Of a stretch of 64,000 bases of DNA, positions 7,956 to 17,456 are shown in pieces. Under the pieces are notes generated by a model, which ran no database searches, had not been told where the DNA came from, and saw nothing but the letters and a program-made list of their open reading frames with translations. A program made the position numbers and the translations under genes. How positions within the stretch are numbered: position 1 is the stretch's first letter; each line of letters starts with the position of its first letter. The DNA is from Clostridia bacterium (GTDB taxonomy: Bacteria; Bacillota; Clostridia; Oscillospirales; CAG-272): positions 1 to 64,000 of the forward strand of contig JAFTJZ010000091.1 in the NCBI GenBank assembly GCA_017456145.1. The letters run 5' to 3'.

Positions 7956-9149
7956 TTACACCGGTTCTCCAAACGTATCGGGATGACTCGGATCAAAAAT
8001 CTCATTGCATGTCATCACAGTCACCAGATCCTCGGTATCACTCAGATTGATGATGTTATGTGTCCAGCCGGGGATCATGTAGATCGCTTCAATCTTGTCC
8101 CCACTCACCTCAAACTCCACCATTTCACCGGTGGTGATGTTCCGCTCCTGGATCAGACCGTGTCCATGCACCACAATGAACTGCTCCCACTTGCTGTTGT
8201 GCCAGTGCTGACCTTTGGTGATGCCGGGCTTGGAAATGTTGATGCTGACCTGACCGCAGTCCGCAGTGTGCACTAGCTCCGTGAAGCTGCCGCGGTTGTC
8301 GCAGTTCATCTTGAGAGCGTACTTAAAGGACTCTTTCGGCAGATAGGACAGATAGAGGCTGAACAGTTTCTTCGCAAAGGAACCTTCCGGCATCTTCGGC
8401 ATGAGTAAAGATGCTGGTTGAGCCTTGAACTCCTGCAGCAGATCAACGATCTCGCCCAGTGTGACCCTGTGAGTAACAGGTACGATGCAGTAACGGCCAT
8501 CATCCCGAATTACAGGTTCCAAACCATCGTACTCACAGTGGATTTCCCTTCCTTCCAGCAGATCGTACATACCCTCTACCAGATCATCGATGTAGAGCAG
8601 CTCTACCATGGCGTTACGGTCATTAACGGTGAACTCTTCATCGTTAGCAACCGCCCAGCAGAAGGTGGACACAGCAGAGTTGTACTTCGGACGGCTGTGA
8701 CCCATCAGATTTGGGAAGCGATAAACTGCTACCTCCGCACCCGTTTCTTCGCCGTATTGGAATACCAGTTCTTCCCCGTCCTTCTTGCTTCTTCCGTAGT
8801 CGCTGTCATACCGACCGATACATGTTGCCTGAATAGACGATGAGATCATCACAGCAGCCTTGTTGTTATGTTTCTTGAGATTATCGAGAAGCTGCGATGC
8901 GAAACCAAAATTGCCCTTCTGAAAATCAGCGGGATCAGTAGGACGGTTCACACCTGCCAGATTGAATACGAAATCACAGTCCGCGCAGTAAGCATCCAGC
9001 TGTTCAGCAGTGTTCTCGATATCGTATTCATAAATATTATCAATCATGATATTGGGACGGGTGCGATTCTTGCCGTCCCGGATATTTTTCAGATTATGCA
9101 CGAGGGCGGTTCCTACCATGCCCTTGGCACCGGTTACGAGGATATTCAT
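7956..9149 (-). CDS. capF: UDP-L-FucNAc synthesis reductase/epimerase CapF (FnlB)
   Basis: A 397-residue two-domain protein. The N-terminus is a short-chain dehydrogenase fold (MNILVTGAKGMVGTALVHNL; later YGRSKKDGEE with the Tyr/Lys pair); the last 110 residues form a cupin (ITKGQHWHNSKWEQFIVVHG, GWTHNIINLS). This layout is specific to CapF/FnlB, which with CapE and CapG turns UDP-GlcNAc into UDP-N-acetyl-L-fucosamine. ATG at 9149 follows GAGGGG. It is the last gene of the capsule cluster, 16 bases after capG. Cytoplasmic. Confidence 0.9.
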   Translation of the reverse strand: MNILVTGAKGMVGTALVHNLKNIRDGKNRTRPNIMIDNIYEYDIENTAEQLDAYCADCDFVFNLAGVNRPTDPADFQKGNFGFASQLLDNLKKHNNKAAVMISSSIQATCIGRYDSDYGRSKKDGEELVFQYGEETGAEVAVYRFPNLMGHSRPKYNSAVSTFCWAVANDEEFTVNDRNAMVELLYIDDLVEGMYDLLEGREIHCEYDGLEPVIRDDGRYCIVPVTHRVTLGEIVDLLQEFKAQPASLLMPKMPEGSFAKKLFSLYLSYLPKESFKYALKMNCDNRGSFTELVHTADCGQVSINISKPGITKGQHWHNSKWEQFIVVHGHGLIQERNITTGEMVEFEVSGDKIEAIYMIPGWTHNIINLSDTEDLVTVMTCNEIFDPSHPDTFGEPV

Positions 9150-9165
9150 GCGATCTGCTCCCCTC

Positions 9166-10353
9166 TTAATACTTCCGCCAAACAAACTTATTCACGACGT
9201 TCACATATCCCTGAATGATACGGACAACCTTCATCGATACGGTTTCATCCGTATAATCCGGGCAGGGCTTGCCAAGAACGCCTTCGTTCTTCATCTTAAT
9301 CGCCATATCGGTAGCGTTCAGCAGTTCCTTGGTCGTGATACCTGCAAGGATGAAGTCACCGGTTTCCAGTGCCTCGGGACGTTCAGTGCTTGTACGGATG
9401 CACACAGCAGCGATAGGATGACCGATGGACAGATAGAAAGAGCTTTCCTCGGGCAGTGTACCAGAGTCAGATACAATCGCCAGAGCGTTCATCTGCAGGC
9501 AGTTGTAATCGTTGAATCCCAAAGGCTCGTTGACTCTCACACGCGGATCCAGCTTGAACCCGGACTTCTCCAGTCTGTTCTTGCTTCTCGGATGGCAGGA
9601 ATACAGAATGGGCATATCGTACTTTTCAGCCAGCGCATTGATAGCAGTGAACAGAGACAGGAAGTTCTTCTCCGTGTCGATATTCTCCTCACGGTGTGCA
9701 GACAGAAGAATGTACTTATCCTTCTCCAGACCAAGTCTCTCGAGTACGTTGGATGCCTTGATCTTGTCCAGATTCCCGTGCAGCACTTCTGCCATGGGAG
9801 AGCCTGTCATGTAGGTTCGCTCCTTGGGCATGCCGCACTCGTGCAGATACTTGCGGGCGGGTTCGCTGTAGCACAGATTCACATCGGAGATGATATCGAC
9901 GATACGGCGGTTGGTTTCCTCCGGCAGGCACTCATCTTTGCAGCGGTTGCCGGCTTCCATGTGAAACAGCGGAATGTGTAGACGCTTGGCGGAGATGGCG
10001 GACAGACAGCTGTTGGTATCACCCAGCACCAGATATGCATCAGGCTGAAGTTCGGAAAGAAGTTCATAGCTTCTGCCGAGGATATTACCGCAGGTCACGC
10101 CCAGATTCTCGCCAACAACGGGCACGAGAATATCCGGGCCAAATTCGCCTGCATTATTCTTCAGCTCAAAGTCCTCCCAGAACACCGTGGACAGATTCTT
10201 GTCCCAGTTCTGGTTATAGTAGATGATGCAGGTATCAAAGTATTCGCGGCAGCGTCTGATGACTGCGGCCAAACGAATAATCTCCGGGCGAGTACCTAAG
10301 CCTATACAGATCTTCGTCCTGCCGTCGTTTTTCCATGTGAAATTATGTTCCAT
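9166..10353 (-). CDS. capG: UDP-sugar 2-epimerase CapG/FnlC (WecB-like)
   Basis: A 395-residue non-hydrolysing UDP-GlcNAc 2-epimerase family enzyme. Diagnostic pieces are GLGTRPEIIRLAAVI at the N-terminus, LVLGDTNSCLSA, HMEAGNRCKDECLPEETNRR and AIVSDSGTLPEESSF. Beside CapF and CapE it most likely acts on the 2,6-dideoxy intermediate in the last step to UDP-L-FucNAc, as FnlC and CapG do; a plain WecB role (UDP-ManNAc) cannot be excluded from sequence alone. It lies 16 bases upstream of capF. Confidence 0.88.
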   Translation of the reverse strand: MEHNFTWKNDGRTKICIGLGTRPEIIRLAAVIRRCREYFDTCIIYYNQNWDKNLSTVFWEDFELKNNAGEFGPDILVPVVGENLGVTCGNILGRSYELLSELQPDAYLVLGDTNSCLSAISAKRLHIPLFHMEAGNRCKDECLPEETNRRIVDIISDVNLCYSEPARKYLHECGMPKERTYMTGSPMAEVLHGNLDKIKASNVLERLGLEKDKYILLSAHREENIDTEKNFLSLFTAINALAEKYDMPILYSCHPRSKNRLEKSGFKLDPRVRVNEPLGFNDYNCLQMNALAIVSDSGTLPEESSFYLSIGHPIAAVCIRTSTERPEALETGDFILAGITTKELLNATDMAIKMKNEGVLGKPCPDYTDETVSMKVVRIIQGYVNVVNKFVWRKY

Positions 10354-10437
10354 TTTGTTGTTCTCTCCCTTAATTAATCCGACTCTGTTTTCTGCGTTGT
10401 GCGCTGTTCATCTGATCAAAGCTGCATAACTGAAACC

Positions 10438-10953
10438 TTAACACACCGAATAAGTCCTGTTCTCAATAACCACACCGGCTTCTACCTTCATACATCTCTG
10501 TATGCGGTTTTCAGCCTTAGTGATGGCACCGAGACAGATGTGAACACCATCCTCAATCACACAGCCGTGGTCAATGATGGCACCGCAGTTGATGATACAG
10601 CCACGGTTGACAACCACACCAGTGTTGATGATTGCCTTTGGAAGTACCACAGTACCGCCTCCAACCGTAGCCTCCGGGCTGACATAGGCTGTATCGTGGA
10701 TAATCGTTGGGATATTAGCTCCGGCAGCTTCAAGCCGTTCCAGCCACTGAAGTCTACCTTCATTATTACCGAATGCCGGGTACAGCTCGGTGTCTGGAGA
10801 AATACAGTTGATATAGTCAGAGCATTTACCGATAACCAACTCATCTGTTTCGTTATCATCCAGAAAACACACTTCTGTATATCTCCCGCTTTGTCTGGCT
10901 ATATCTGCCACAGTTCGACCGTAGCCGCCTGCACCTAAGATTATTAGTTTCAT
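10438..10953 (-). CDS. NeuD/PglD-type sugar O- or N-acyltransferase
   Basis: A 171-residue protein. Residues 1-60 form a Rossmann-like N-terminal domain (KLIILGAGGYGRTVADIA) and the rest a left-handed beta-helix of hexapeptide repeats (VSPEATVGGGTVVLPKAIIN, VVVNRGCIINCGAIIDHGCV). The family transfers acetyl or other acyl groups from CoA to a nucleotide sugar or glycan. In this cluster it probably decorates a capsule sugar. The ATG at 10953 is chosen over one 11 codons upstream because AAGGAA precedes it. Confidence 0.85.
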   Translation of the reverse strand: MKLIILGAGGYGRTVADIARQSGRYTEVCFLDDNETDELVIGKCSDYINCISPDTELYPAFGNNEGRLQWLERLEAAGANIPTIIHDTAYVSPEATVGGGTVVLPKAIINTGVVVNRGCIINCGAIIDHGCVIEDGVHICLGAITKAENRIQRCMKVEAGVVIENRTYSVC

Positions 10954-11028
10954 TGTTTCGTTCCTTATTTTATTTTGGTTATCCACACAGTTTTTTACAA
11001 ATAATGAACACCCTCAAAGCGAAGCAAT

Positions 11029-12405
11029 TCATGTAGAAAACCTTGCTATACACTCGTCTATTGATGGGTACAATGTATATCGCTTAAGCTGCAAAGACTT
11101 CATAACACGTTCAATTTGCTTCTTATCGTCCGGTGAATAAAAGCTTATATGCCATTGAGCATTCTTGCGTCTCAGATCGTGTCCATGGTCTTTATAATCC
11201 ATATACCCTAGTATTGAGTGGCAACCCTCTGGTATTGGAACATGATACTTCCCTGCTATTTCTTCCATCACTTTACGTGTTCGAGCTGCCTGTTCAAACC
11301 AAAATCGTTGCTTTACAGCTTTTGCCGCATCAACATCTGAGTATTCGCGCATCCCTCCATACCGCTCATCCATCTCTTTCAGTTCTGGAAAGAGGTCCTC
11401 TGCATCCGAAATCAGTCGTTCTCTATGATGCATTGCATATTCGATATTGAGCATTATCATCTCCATAAGGAGGTCTTCGGAAAATTCATTTGATGCACTA
11501 AGTAATGAAAGCAATCCCACATCCAAATGGCCTACTGGAGCTATCCGGTCAAAATCACACCCACATCTCGAAACTCGGTCTATGAATTCAAAGTAATCAT
11601 AGTCCGCTTGTGCAAATGAATGCCCTAACACATAGATATTTTCAATGTCCTCAATGTGTACATTGCGCTCAACAAATATCTTGCATAGCTGATCGATATT
11701 GTCTGCCGTGTGTTTATCGGTCTTATAGAGTGCGTTTTCTACCGCATACAGAGCATCAATCCTTGGCAATCTTTTAGACGGATCGACCGATTTCATGAAA
11801 CGACGTTCCATCAATTCATCAAAAGGCTTTTCCGGATGCGTTGCATGCCCCACAATTATAGATTCAGCATTCTTCGCACTACCATGAATATGATATACAT
11901 TGTCTGGATTCACTTCAAATCGCTTTTCGACTGTATCCGTGTAATTGAAGTTGATCACGAAACAGTCGTCTGAGAATTTATATCCACTGTTCTTGCTAGA
12001 AATATCAAGTGTCCCTACCCAGTCGCAAAACAATCTGCGAATAAGCAGCGTCGCCTCATCTACAGCGGTATTTAGCTTTTCTAATCCCTCTTTCTCCCTG
12101 CCAAAATACAGGCTGATAATCTGGTCATCTATGCGATCCAGTCTCGCCTCAAGGTTCCAGAAGAAATCAGATTCCAGATAATCCGGATCAAATGGATTTC
12201 CGTATATCAATTCGACCGCAGTGATCCTCTTTTCCACTCCGGCCTCATCCATAATTGTGTAGAATGAGCATCCTAACTTCTCTGCCACATCTTCAATATG
12301 CGCAGCATAATACAAACGGAACTTTTCATACGAAGTAGGAATTCCTTGCCAACAATCAAACCCATTACCGATGATAATCAGATTTCTGTATTTTGAACGC
12401 GACAT
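11029..12405 (-). CDS. AbiH-family abortive-infection protein
   Basis: A 458-residue protein that begins with the AbiH signature (YRNLIIIGNGFDCWQGIPTSYEKF): a nucleotide-binding-like strand followed by GNGFD. Further family-like stretches are FVINFNYTDTVEKRF, YHIHGSAKN and ENIYVLGHSFAQADYDYF. AbiH proteins were found as phage-resistance genes; the biochemical activity is not settled. The gene sits inside the capsule cluster but has a terminator just upstream and its own promoter-like sequence, suggesting separate control. AGAGGTGGG precedes the start. Confidence 0.85.
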   Translation of the reverse strand: MSRSKYRNLIIIGNGFDCWQGIPTSYEKFRLYYAAHIEDVAEKLGCSFYTIMDEAGVEKRITAVELIYGNPFDPDYLESDFFWNLEARLDRIDDQIISLYFGREKEGLEKLNTAVDEATLLIRRLFCDWVGTLDISSKNSGYKFSDDCFVINFNYTDTVEKRFEVNPDNVYHIHGSAKNAESIIVGHATHPEKPFDELMERRFMKSVDPSKRLPRIDALYAVENALYKTDKHTADNIDQLCKIFVERNVHIEDIENIYVLGHSFAQADYDYFEFIDRVSRCGCDFDRIAPVGHLDVGLLSLLSASNEFSEDLLMEMIMLNIEYAMHHRERLISDAEDLFPELKEMDERYGGMREYSDVDAAKAVKQRFWFEQAARTRKVMEEIAGKYHVPIPEGCHSILGYMDYKDHGHDLRRKNAQWHISFYSPDDKKQIERVMKSLQLKRYTLYPSIDECIARFST

Positions 12406-12425
12406 TTTCCCACCTCTTTCCCATG

Positions 12426-12455
12426 TGTATACAAGACTATCTCATACTTTCACAA
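12426..12455 (-). promoter_or_regulatory. Candidate promoter of the abiH gene
   Basis: On the minus strand, TTGTGA (12450-12455) and TATACA (12426-12431) are 18 bp apart, 20 bases upstream of the abiH start and just after the capE terminator. Confidence 0.5.
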
Positions 12456-12469
12456 CCCAGATTATCTGA

Positions 12470-12508
12470 AAAGCCCACCACCACAGTTAGTTAATCATGA
12501 TGGTGGGC
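12470..12508 (-). terminator. Terminator between capE and abiH
   Basis: GCCCACCA at 12473-12480 pairs with TGGTGGGC at 12501-12508; on the minus strand the stem is followed by TTTT. It would stop or weaken transcription of the upstream capsule operon before abiH. Confidence 0.7.
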
Positions 12509-12527
12509 ATCAGATATATTCTACTAT

Positions 12528-12561
12528 ATTATGCGGATTTCTGGATTATGCGGATTTCTGG
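12528..12561. repeat. 17-bp tandem duplication
   Basis: The unit ATTATGCGGATTTCTGG occurs twice in a row (12528-12544 and 12545-12561) between capE and its terminator. Confidence 0.9.
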
Positions 12562-12594
12562 CAAGCAAAAGTATTGTCCAGTAGATGGTAGTTA

Positions 12595-13638
12595 TTATTC
12601 GTGATGAATACCAGCCAGTTCTTCCTGAATATACTGAAGACTTGCGATCTTCGCCTTCGTCTCTTCCAGAGTCAGTCTCTTCGTGTTATTACTATTGAAC
12701 TCGGTCAGCGTGTTGCGTTCCTCATCGCCTTCCTTGAAGAACTTGTCGTAGTTCAGACCACGGTTGTCCGCAGGAACGCGGTAGAAGTTGCCCATGTCCA
12801 CAGCCTTGGCGCACTCTTCGTTGGTGAGCAAAGTTTCGTACATCTTCTCGCCGTGACGAATACCGATGGTCTTAATCTGGCTCTTATCGCCGCCAAACAG
12901 TTCACACACGGCTTCAGCCTGAGTCTGGATGGTGCAAGCGGGAGCCTTCTGGATCAGCAGGTCACCATTCTCACCATGCTCGAATGCAAACAGCACCAAA
13001 TCCACAGCCTCTTCAAGGCTCATGATGAAACGGGTCATGTTGCCATCGGTCAGGGTGATGGGCTGATTGTTGCGGATCTGGTTGATCCACAGCGGGATAA
13101 CAGAACCGCGGCTGCACATGACGTTACCATAACGAGTGCAGCAGATCTTGGTCTTACCGCTGTAACGGCTCTTGGCTACAGCGACCTTTTCTTCCACAGC
13201 CTTGGTGATACCCATAGCGTTGATGGGATATGCAGCCTTGTCTGTGGAGAGGCAGATAACACACTCAACTCCGGCTTCGATAGCGGCAGTCAGTACGTTA
13301 TCCGTACCGATGACATTGGTACGTACAGCTTCCATGGGGAAGAACTCACAGGAAGGAACCTGCTTGAGTGCAGCTGCGTGGAATATGTAGTCAACGCCGT
13401 GCATAGCATTCTTACAAGACTGCAGGTCGCGCACATCGCCGATGTAGAACTTGATTTTGTTTGCCACCTCTGGCATAGTCGCCTGGAAATGATGACGCAT
13501 ATCATCCTGCTTCTTCTCGTCACGGGAGAAGATTCGGATTTCTCCGATATCAGTGCGCAGGAAGCGGTTCAGGACGGCGTTACCGAAAGAGCCGGTGCCG
13601 CCGGTGATTAAGAGTGTTTTGTTAGTGAAGAGAGACAT
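12595..13638 (-). CDS. capE: UDP-GlcNAc 4,6-dehydratase/epimerase CapE (FnlA)
   Basis: A 347-residue extended short-chain dehydrogenase of the CapD/CapE/FnlA group: TLLITGGTGSFGNAVLNRF binds the nucleotide, DYIFHAAALKQVPSCEFFP and AMGITKAVEEKVAV surround the active site, and ICCTRYGNVMCSRGSVIPLW is the family block. CapE dehydrates and epimerises UDP-GlcNAc, the first step to UDP-L-FucNAc. Its partners capG and capF are downstream, separated by abiH and an acyltransferase. AAGGAGA precedes the start. No membrane segments, so it is the soluble type. Confidence 0.9.
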   Translation of the reverse strand: MSLFTNKTLLITGGTGSFGNAVLNRFLRTDIGEIRIFSRDEKKQDDMRHHFQATMPEVANKIKFYIGDVRDLQSCKNAMHGVDYIFHAAALKQVPSCEFFPMEAVRTNVIGTDNVLTAAIEAGVECVICLSTDKAAYPINAMGITKAVEEKVAVAKSRYSGKTKICCTRYGNVMCSRGSVIPLWINQIRNNQPITLTDGNMTRFIMSLEEAVDLVLFAFEHGENGDLLIQKAPACTIQTQAEAVCELFGGDKSQIKTIGIRHGEKMYETLLTNEECAKAVDMGNFYRVPADNRGLNYDKFFKEGDEERNTLTEFNSNNTKRLTLEETKAKIASLQYIQEELAGIHHE

Positions 13639-13681
13639 TGCTAGTTATTCTCCTTTTTTCAATATACATTTTTTACCAAAT

Positions 13682-14956
13682 TTAGTGTTCTGTTACTTTT
13701 ATGGATGCCTTCACAATTGCCACGAGATAGATAGCATATATGCTTGCATACCCTAGGGTGAATATTTCCAGAAACTGATGTACGGTCCAATTATAGTGAG
13801 AACAACACATGTAAATCAACACAGCAACTATTAAAAACAGTGATTGCAATACTGCCTCTAGTTGTTGATATCCAGCTACCACCAGTCCAGTTGTCATGGA
13901 TGATGTGACAAATCTAACAGCAAACATGGGGGCTAAAATTCTTATGAAAGCACCTGCATCACTGTATTGGCTTCCGTATACATATGGCACAATTAGCGGA
14001 ATCAACCAATACATCCCGATAAACATAATTATTGACAAAGGGATTAAGATTCCTGCAGTTTTTATTGTACTCCTTCTAAAGCATCCTCTAGTCCTATATT
14101 CCTTCGATGCCTCGGCAAAATACACTTTTGAAATATTGCCGCTAATTACAGATAGCGGTAATCCTAGTACGGACATCGATATCGAGTATACAGCCACCTG
14201 TCCCATTCCGAACAACTCACCAACGAAAACACTTATCAATGAATAAGAAGCCGAGTTCATGATGGCAGCTGGAGTGCTAAAATAAAGTTGTTTACAGTGT
14301 ATCCGATAGACTTCCTTGATTTCATCTTTTTTTACTTTAAAGATTTTCCCAATGTCGTGACGCACATGCTGAATTTGTTGTCGCATGCCAAAAAACTGTC
14401 CGATAACTCTCGAAATCAACAACGTGACATAGTTGCTTTTCAAGAATCCAAACAGAACCATACTTACTTCTTCAGCCAGTTTGCGAATTGCAATAACCCA
14501 TGTCATTGTTTTATAATCAGACAGTCGATTATTGTAGCTCCGAAAGACATTTGTAAATGCCGTAACTATCAGCATCAGAAAAACAAATATGGAAGAAAGA
14601 ACAGGAGAAGGAATTTCATCTTTCGTTGTAAAGTATAACAAAGACCCGAATGCTACCGTTGCAGAAAAAATCAATCCTACAAGCAAAGACAACGAAATCA
14701 ATGGGAATATATTCGTTTCCTTCTTTTCTTTTACAATGGCAAAATCGAATCTACAATTGATACTGCCTGCAAACATATTTGATACAGAAACAATAATAGT
14801 CATGATACCAATTGCTTCCTTTGTGTACAAGCGAGTCATCGCCATTGATCCGATGAATCCAATTATTTGTGCCAAAATTGAACCGGCTGCTAGCAATGAA
14901 GCGCCTTTTACAAATGTCCCCAACACATCGAATCTCTTGAATATGTTCTTGCTCAA
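13682..14956 (-). CDS. Polysaccharide flippase, Wzx-like
   Basis: A 424-residue integral membrane protein with about 12 predicted helices (for example ASLLAAGSILAQIIGFIGSM at the N-terminus and IPLSIIMFIGMYWLIPLIVP later). Length and topology fit the oligosaccharide flippases of the MOP superfamily that move lipid-linked repeat units across the membrane. It is AT-rich and sits next to the putative Wzy polymerase. Confidence 0.85.
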   Translation of the reverse strand: MSKNIFKRFDVLGTFVKGASLLAAGSILAQIIGFIGSMAMTRLYTKEAIGIMTIIVSVSNMFAGSINCRFDFAIVKEKKETNIFPLISLSLLVGLIFSATVAFGSLLYFTTKDEIPSPVLSSIFVFLMLIVTAFTNVFRSYNNRLSDYKTMTWVIAIRKLAEEVSMVLFGFLKSNYVTLLISRVIGQFFGMRQQIQHVRHDIGKIFKVKKDEIKEVYRIHCKQLYFSTPAAIMNSASYSLISVFVGELFGMGQVAVYSISMSVLGLPLSVISGNISKVYFAEASKEYRTRGCFRRSTIKTAGILIPLSIIMFIGMYWLIPLIVPYVYGSQYSDAGAFIRILAPMFAVRFVTSSMTTGLVVAGYQQLEAVLQSLFLIVAVLIYMCCSHYNWTVHQFLEIFTLGYASIYAIYLVAIVKASIKVTEH

Positions 14957-14997
14957 TTTCTTATCCTCATCTCAAGCAATTCTATATACTAATTACC

Positions 14998-16101
14998 CTA
15001 TACTGTTCCCAGTACGCTTTGATTTATCTCTCCATTTCTTTTCGTATTTGAAAAGATAAGTACCCAAACCATCATTACAGACGCTATTTCAGGCCTAATT
15101 ATACTGCTTTCCATAAAGCCTAACAGGAGATGAGCAAATATAAAAGCCGCCTCCGCATAATACTTTTTTTTGATTAATCGTTCCATTGCAAAATGCACCA
15201 TAAGCGCAAATAAACCATAAATAAAAATTCCGTATTTGAACATCAACATATAGAAAAAATTATCACTTCGCAGCGGAGAACCGCCAAACAAGTACCGCAT
15301 CAATCCCGCTTCATTTGTCATGTTGATAAAATGCATTATTCGTCCACTCAACAGACTATTTAGTGGCATCAAGTATTCTGCAAAGAACATACTTAATAAA
15401 TGGATTACAAAAAAAGCATCACTAGCATAGATAAGTACTGAGTTCTTTTTTTGAAATATACTCAATCTCATAATATAAACCAACACCACGAAGCACAGAA
15501 AAGCAAAGAAACTTGCTCTACTGTCAGTAAAATAAAATACTACTAATTCAAGAACAGCAGCCACTACTAAATGTCTATTTTTGATTTTCTCTCTACACAG
15601 AACAAACAGATATAATGCTGATGAGAAAAAGAGTGCCGCAACATTGGGATTATCAAAACCCATTGTTGTCCTTATGCGCCCTGTTGTAGAAATATATGTT
15701 CTGCTTTCCACCATGCCCAAAAATAAGAAGACAAAAAATAGTGAAGTAATCAATACACTAACATAAAATAATGCTTTTTCTTCTGCTTTAACATCATCAC
15801 TTCCACATATTGCAAATAGCAATGCAGCCAATATGTTCAATGTTTCTGCACTGTTATAAAAGCTCTCAAGCACTACTATGAATAGGAATAGGAACACTTT
15901 GCCGTCAATTGTTTTCTTTCTTCTAAATACCCAACCGCATAAAACCAATACCATTGCCACAATACGCAATGGCATTTTAAATAATCCTATCCCTAATGAA
16001 TTATATAGTACATAATTAAGGCATAACAAGAACAAAGGCAGAATTCTGGTAAGTAACGTTATCCATGCGCTTTTGCTCACAATTATTGTCCGTATTTTCA
16101 A
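14998..16101 (-). CDS. Polysaccharide polymerase, Wzy-like
   Basis: A 367-residue membrane protein with about ten hydrophobic helices, strongly AT-rich. A larger extracytoplasmic loop carries RTYISTTGRIRTTMGFDNPN, a pattern common in Wzy/O-antigen-ligase-type proteins; FGGSPLRSDNFFYML is another family-like stretch. It would join repeat units on the outer face. Wzy proteins are poorly conserved, so the call rests largely on topology and on the neighbouring flippase. Confidence 0.75.
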   Translation of the reverse strand: MKIRTIIVSKSAWITLLTRILPLFLLCLNYVLYNSLGIGLFKMPLRIVAMVLVLCGWVFRRKKTIDGKVFLFLFIVVLESFYNSAETLNILAALLFAICGSDDVKAEEKALFYVSVLITSLFFVFLFLGMVESRTYISTTGRIRTTMGFDNPNVAALFFSSALYLFVLCREKIKNRHLVVAAVLELVVFYFTDSRASFFAFLCFVVLVYIMRLSIFQKKNSVLIYASDAFFVIHLLSMFFAEYLMPLNSLLSGRIMHFINMTNEAGLMRYLFGGSPLRSDNFFYMLMFKYGIFIYGLFALMVHFAMERLIKKKYYAEAAFIFAHLLLGFMESSIIRPEIASVMMVWVLIFSNTKRNGEINQSVLGTV

Positions 16102-16250
16102 AGATATATCTCCATTTCTGCATCAAATTCAACATTTAAAATATTATAACCATACGGTTACATAAAATTTCCTCATTATCGGTTAACTTGATACATAAAA
16201 TACAAGTATTAACTATTACGGCAACATCTTCCTTGTAAATACTCATTTTT

Positions 16251-17408
16251 TCATGAAATAACCGACATTACCTGTTTAAGCATATTGAGATGATTCTGTA
16301 CTGCTCCATCCATCTGCATACGTTTATTGAAATACTGCCCTGTGGATGTGATGAGCTGGTTATACTGCACCTGATCCGTGTCCACTAATCTCTGCATACC
16401 ATCAGCCAGCATTTCTACATTATTTAGTTCATGGGTGAATCCAGCAACTACATTCAAGTCATCCCAAGGCGTAGTTCCTTTGGACAAAAGAACAGGACAA
16501 GACACAGACAGTGCTTCAGCAATTGTATGTCCATAATTTTCGCTCAAAGTTGGGAACGCAAAGCAGTGGTATTTACTAAATGTCTCTGCAACTTTTTCAG
16601 CAGGCAGAGCTCCGCAATGTCGAATTGTAACGTTACGGGGGGATTTTCTGATTTCATCCTCGCACTTGGCCCAATATTCCTCTGATTCCATAGGACCGTA
16701 GATATCAAAAACTATATTTCCCTTAAGTTTATTCGCCGCTTGGATAGCAGTCAGGATATTCTTCTTCTCTTGGATTCTTGAAATAAATACCATTTTCAAT
16801 GATCCAGACTCTTTCTCTATCTCACGAGTAACCGCATGAGAGGCCTTTGCAATATTTGATGCAAAGAAAATACGTTCACGCGGAGCTTTGAAATACTTAA
16901 CAAGTCCTTCCGTTTCCTCATCGCTCGTTGAGTGATAGTATGCTCCTTTATATACACCTAACAGATTGGCCAGGGTCACGATTGCCTTTTTCTTTGTGTG
17001 TTTCAAAGAGATGGCATTCTCGCACACTTCTCCGCGTGGAGAAATTAAATACGGTATTCTCTTCTTTCTACAAACCGCTGCGATAGGCCATTTGGTATAC
17101 GGCACCATAATTCCTACAAGCCAAACCATATCTGGCTGAACTTCTTCTATCAAATTTGAGATAGCTTTGGGATTCCAGCGAAGTTGTTTCGTATCAGTAT
17201 ACAAAACTTGTGCCTTTCCAACACTGTTCCACCCTTCATTGATTCCATCAAAGATCTTACTATCATTCAAATCATGATTTGCTGCAACAATATAGAACTG
17301 ATTATCTTCACTACAATGATCGACAATCGTAACCATACTTGTTGTAGGGCCACCGTAATTCTTTGCCGGAACATAGTATCCATTAAAAACCAGTATTTTT
17401 TTCTTCAT
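16251..17408 (-). CDS. Glycosyltransferase, GT4/GT-B type
   Basis: A 385-residue GT-B glycosyltransferase. The N-terminal half contains YYVPAKNYGGPTTSMVTI; the C-terminal half has MVFISRIQEKKNILTAIQAA and the sugar-nucleotide binding block FAFPTLSENYGHTIAEALSV with the E-x7-E pattern. It should add one sugar to the lipid-linked repeat unit on the cytoplasmic face. Donor and linkage cannot be read from sequence. Stop and start are about 50 bases from its neighbour. Confidence 0.88.
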   Translation of the reverse strand: MKKKILVFNGYYVPAKNYGGPTTSMVTIVDHCSEDNQFYIVAANHDLNDSKIFDGINEGWNSVGKAQVLYTDTKQLRWNPKAISNLIEEVQPDMVWLVGIMVPYTKWPIAAVCRKKRIPYLISPRGEVCENAISLKHTKKKAIVTLANLLGVYKGAYYHSTSDEETEGLVKYFKAPRERIFFASNIAKASHAVTREIEKESGSLKMVFISRIQEKKNILTAIQAANKLKGNIVFDIYGPMESEEYWAKCEDEIRKSPRNVTIRHCGALPAEKVAETFSKYHCFAFPTLSENYGHTIAEALSVSCPVLLSKGTTPWDDLNVVAGFTHELNNVEMLADGMQRLVDTDQVQYNQLITSTGQYFNKRMQMDGAVQNHLNMLKQVMSVIS

Positions 17409-17456
17409 AAATATTCCCTTTCTCTTTCATCAAGCGGACAGACATCTTGCTCAGAG

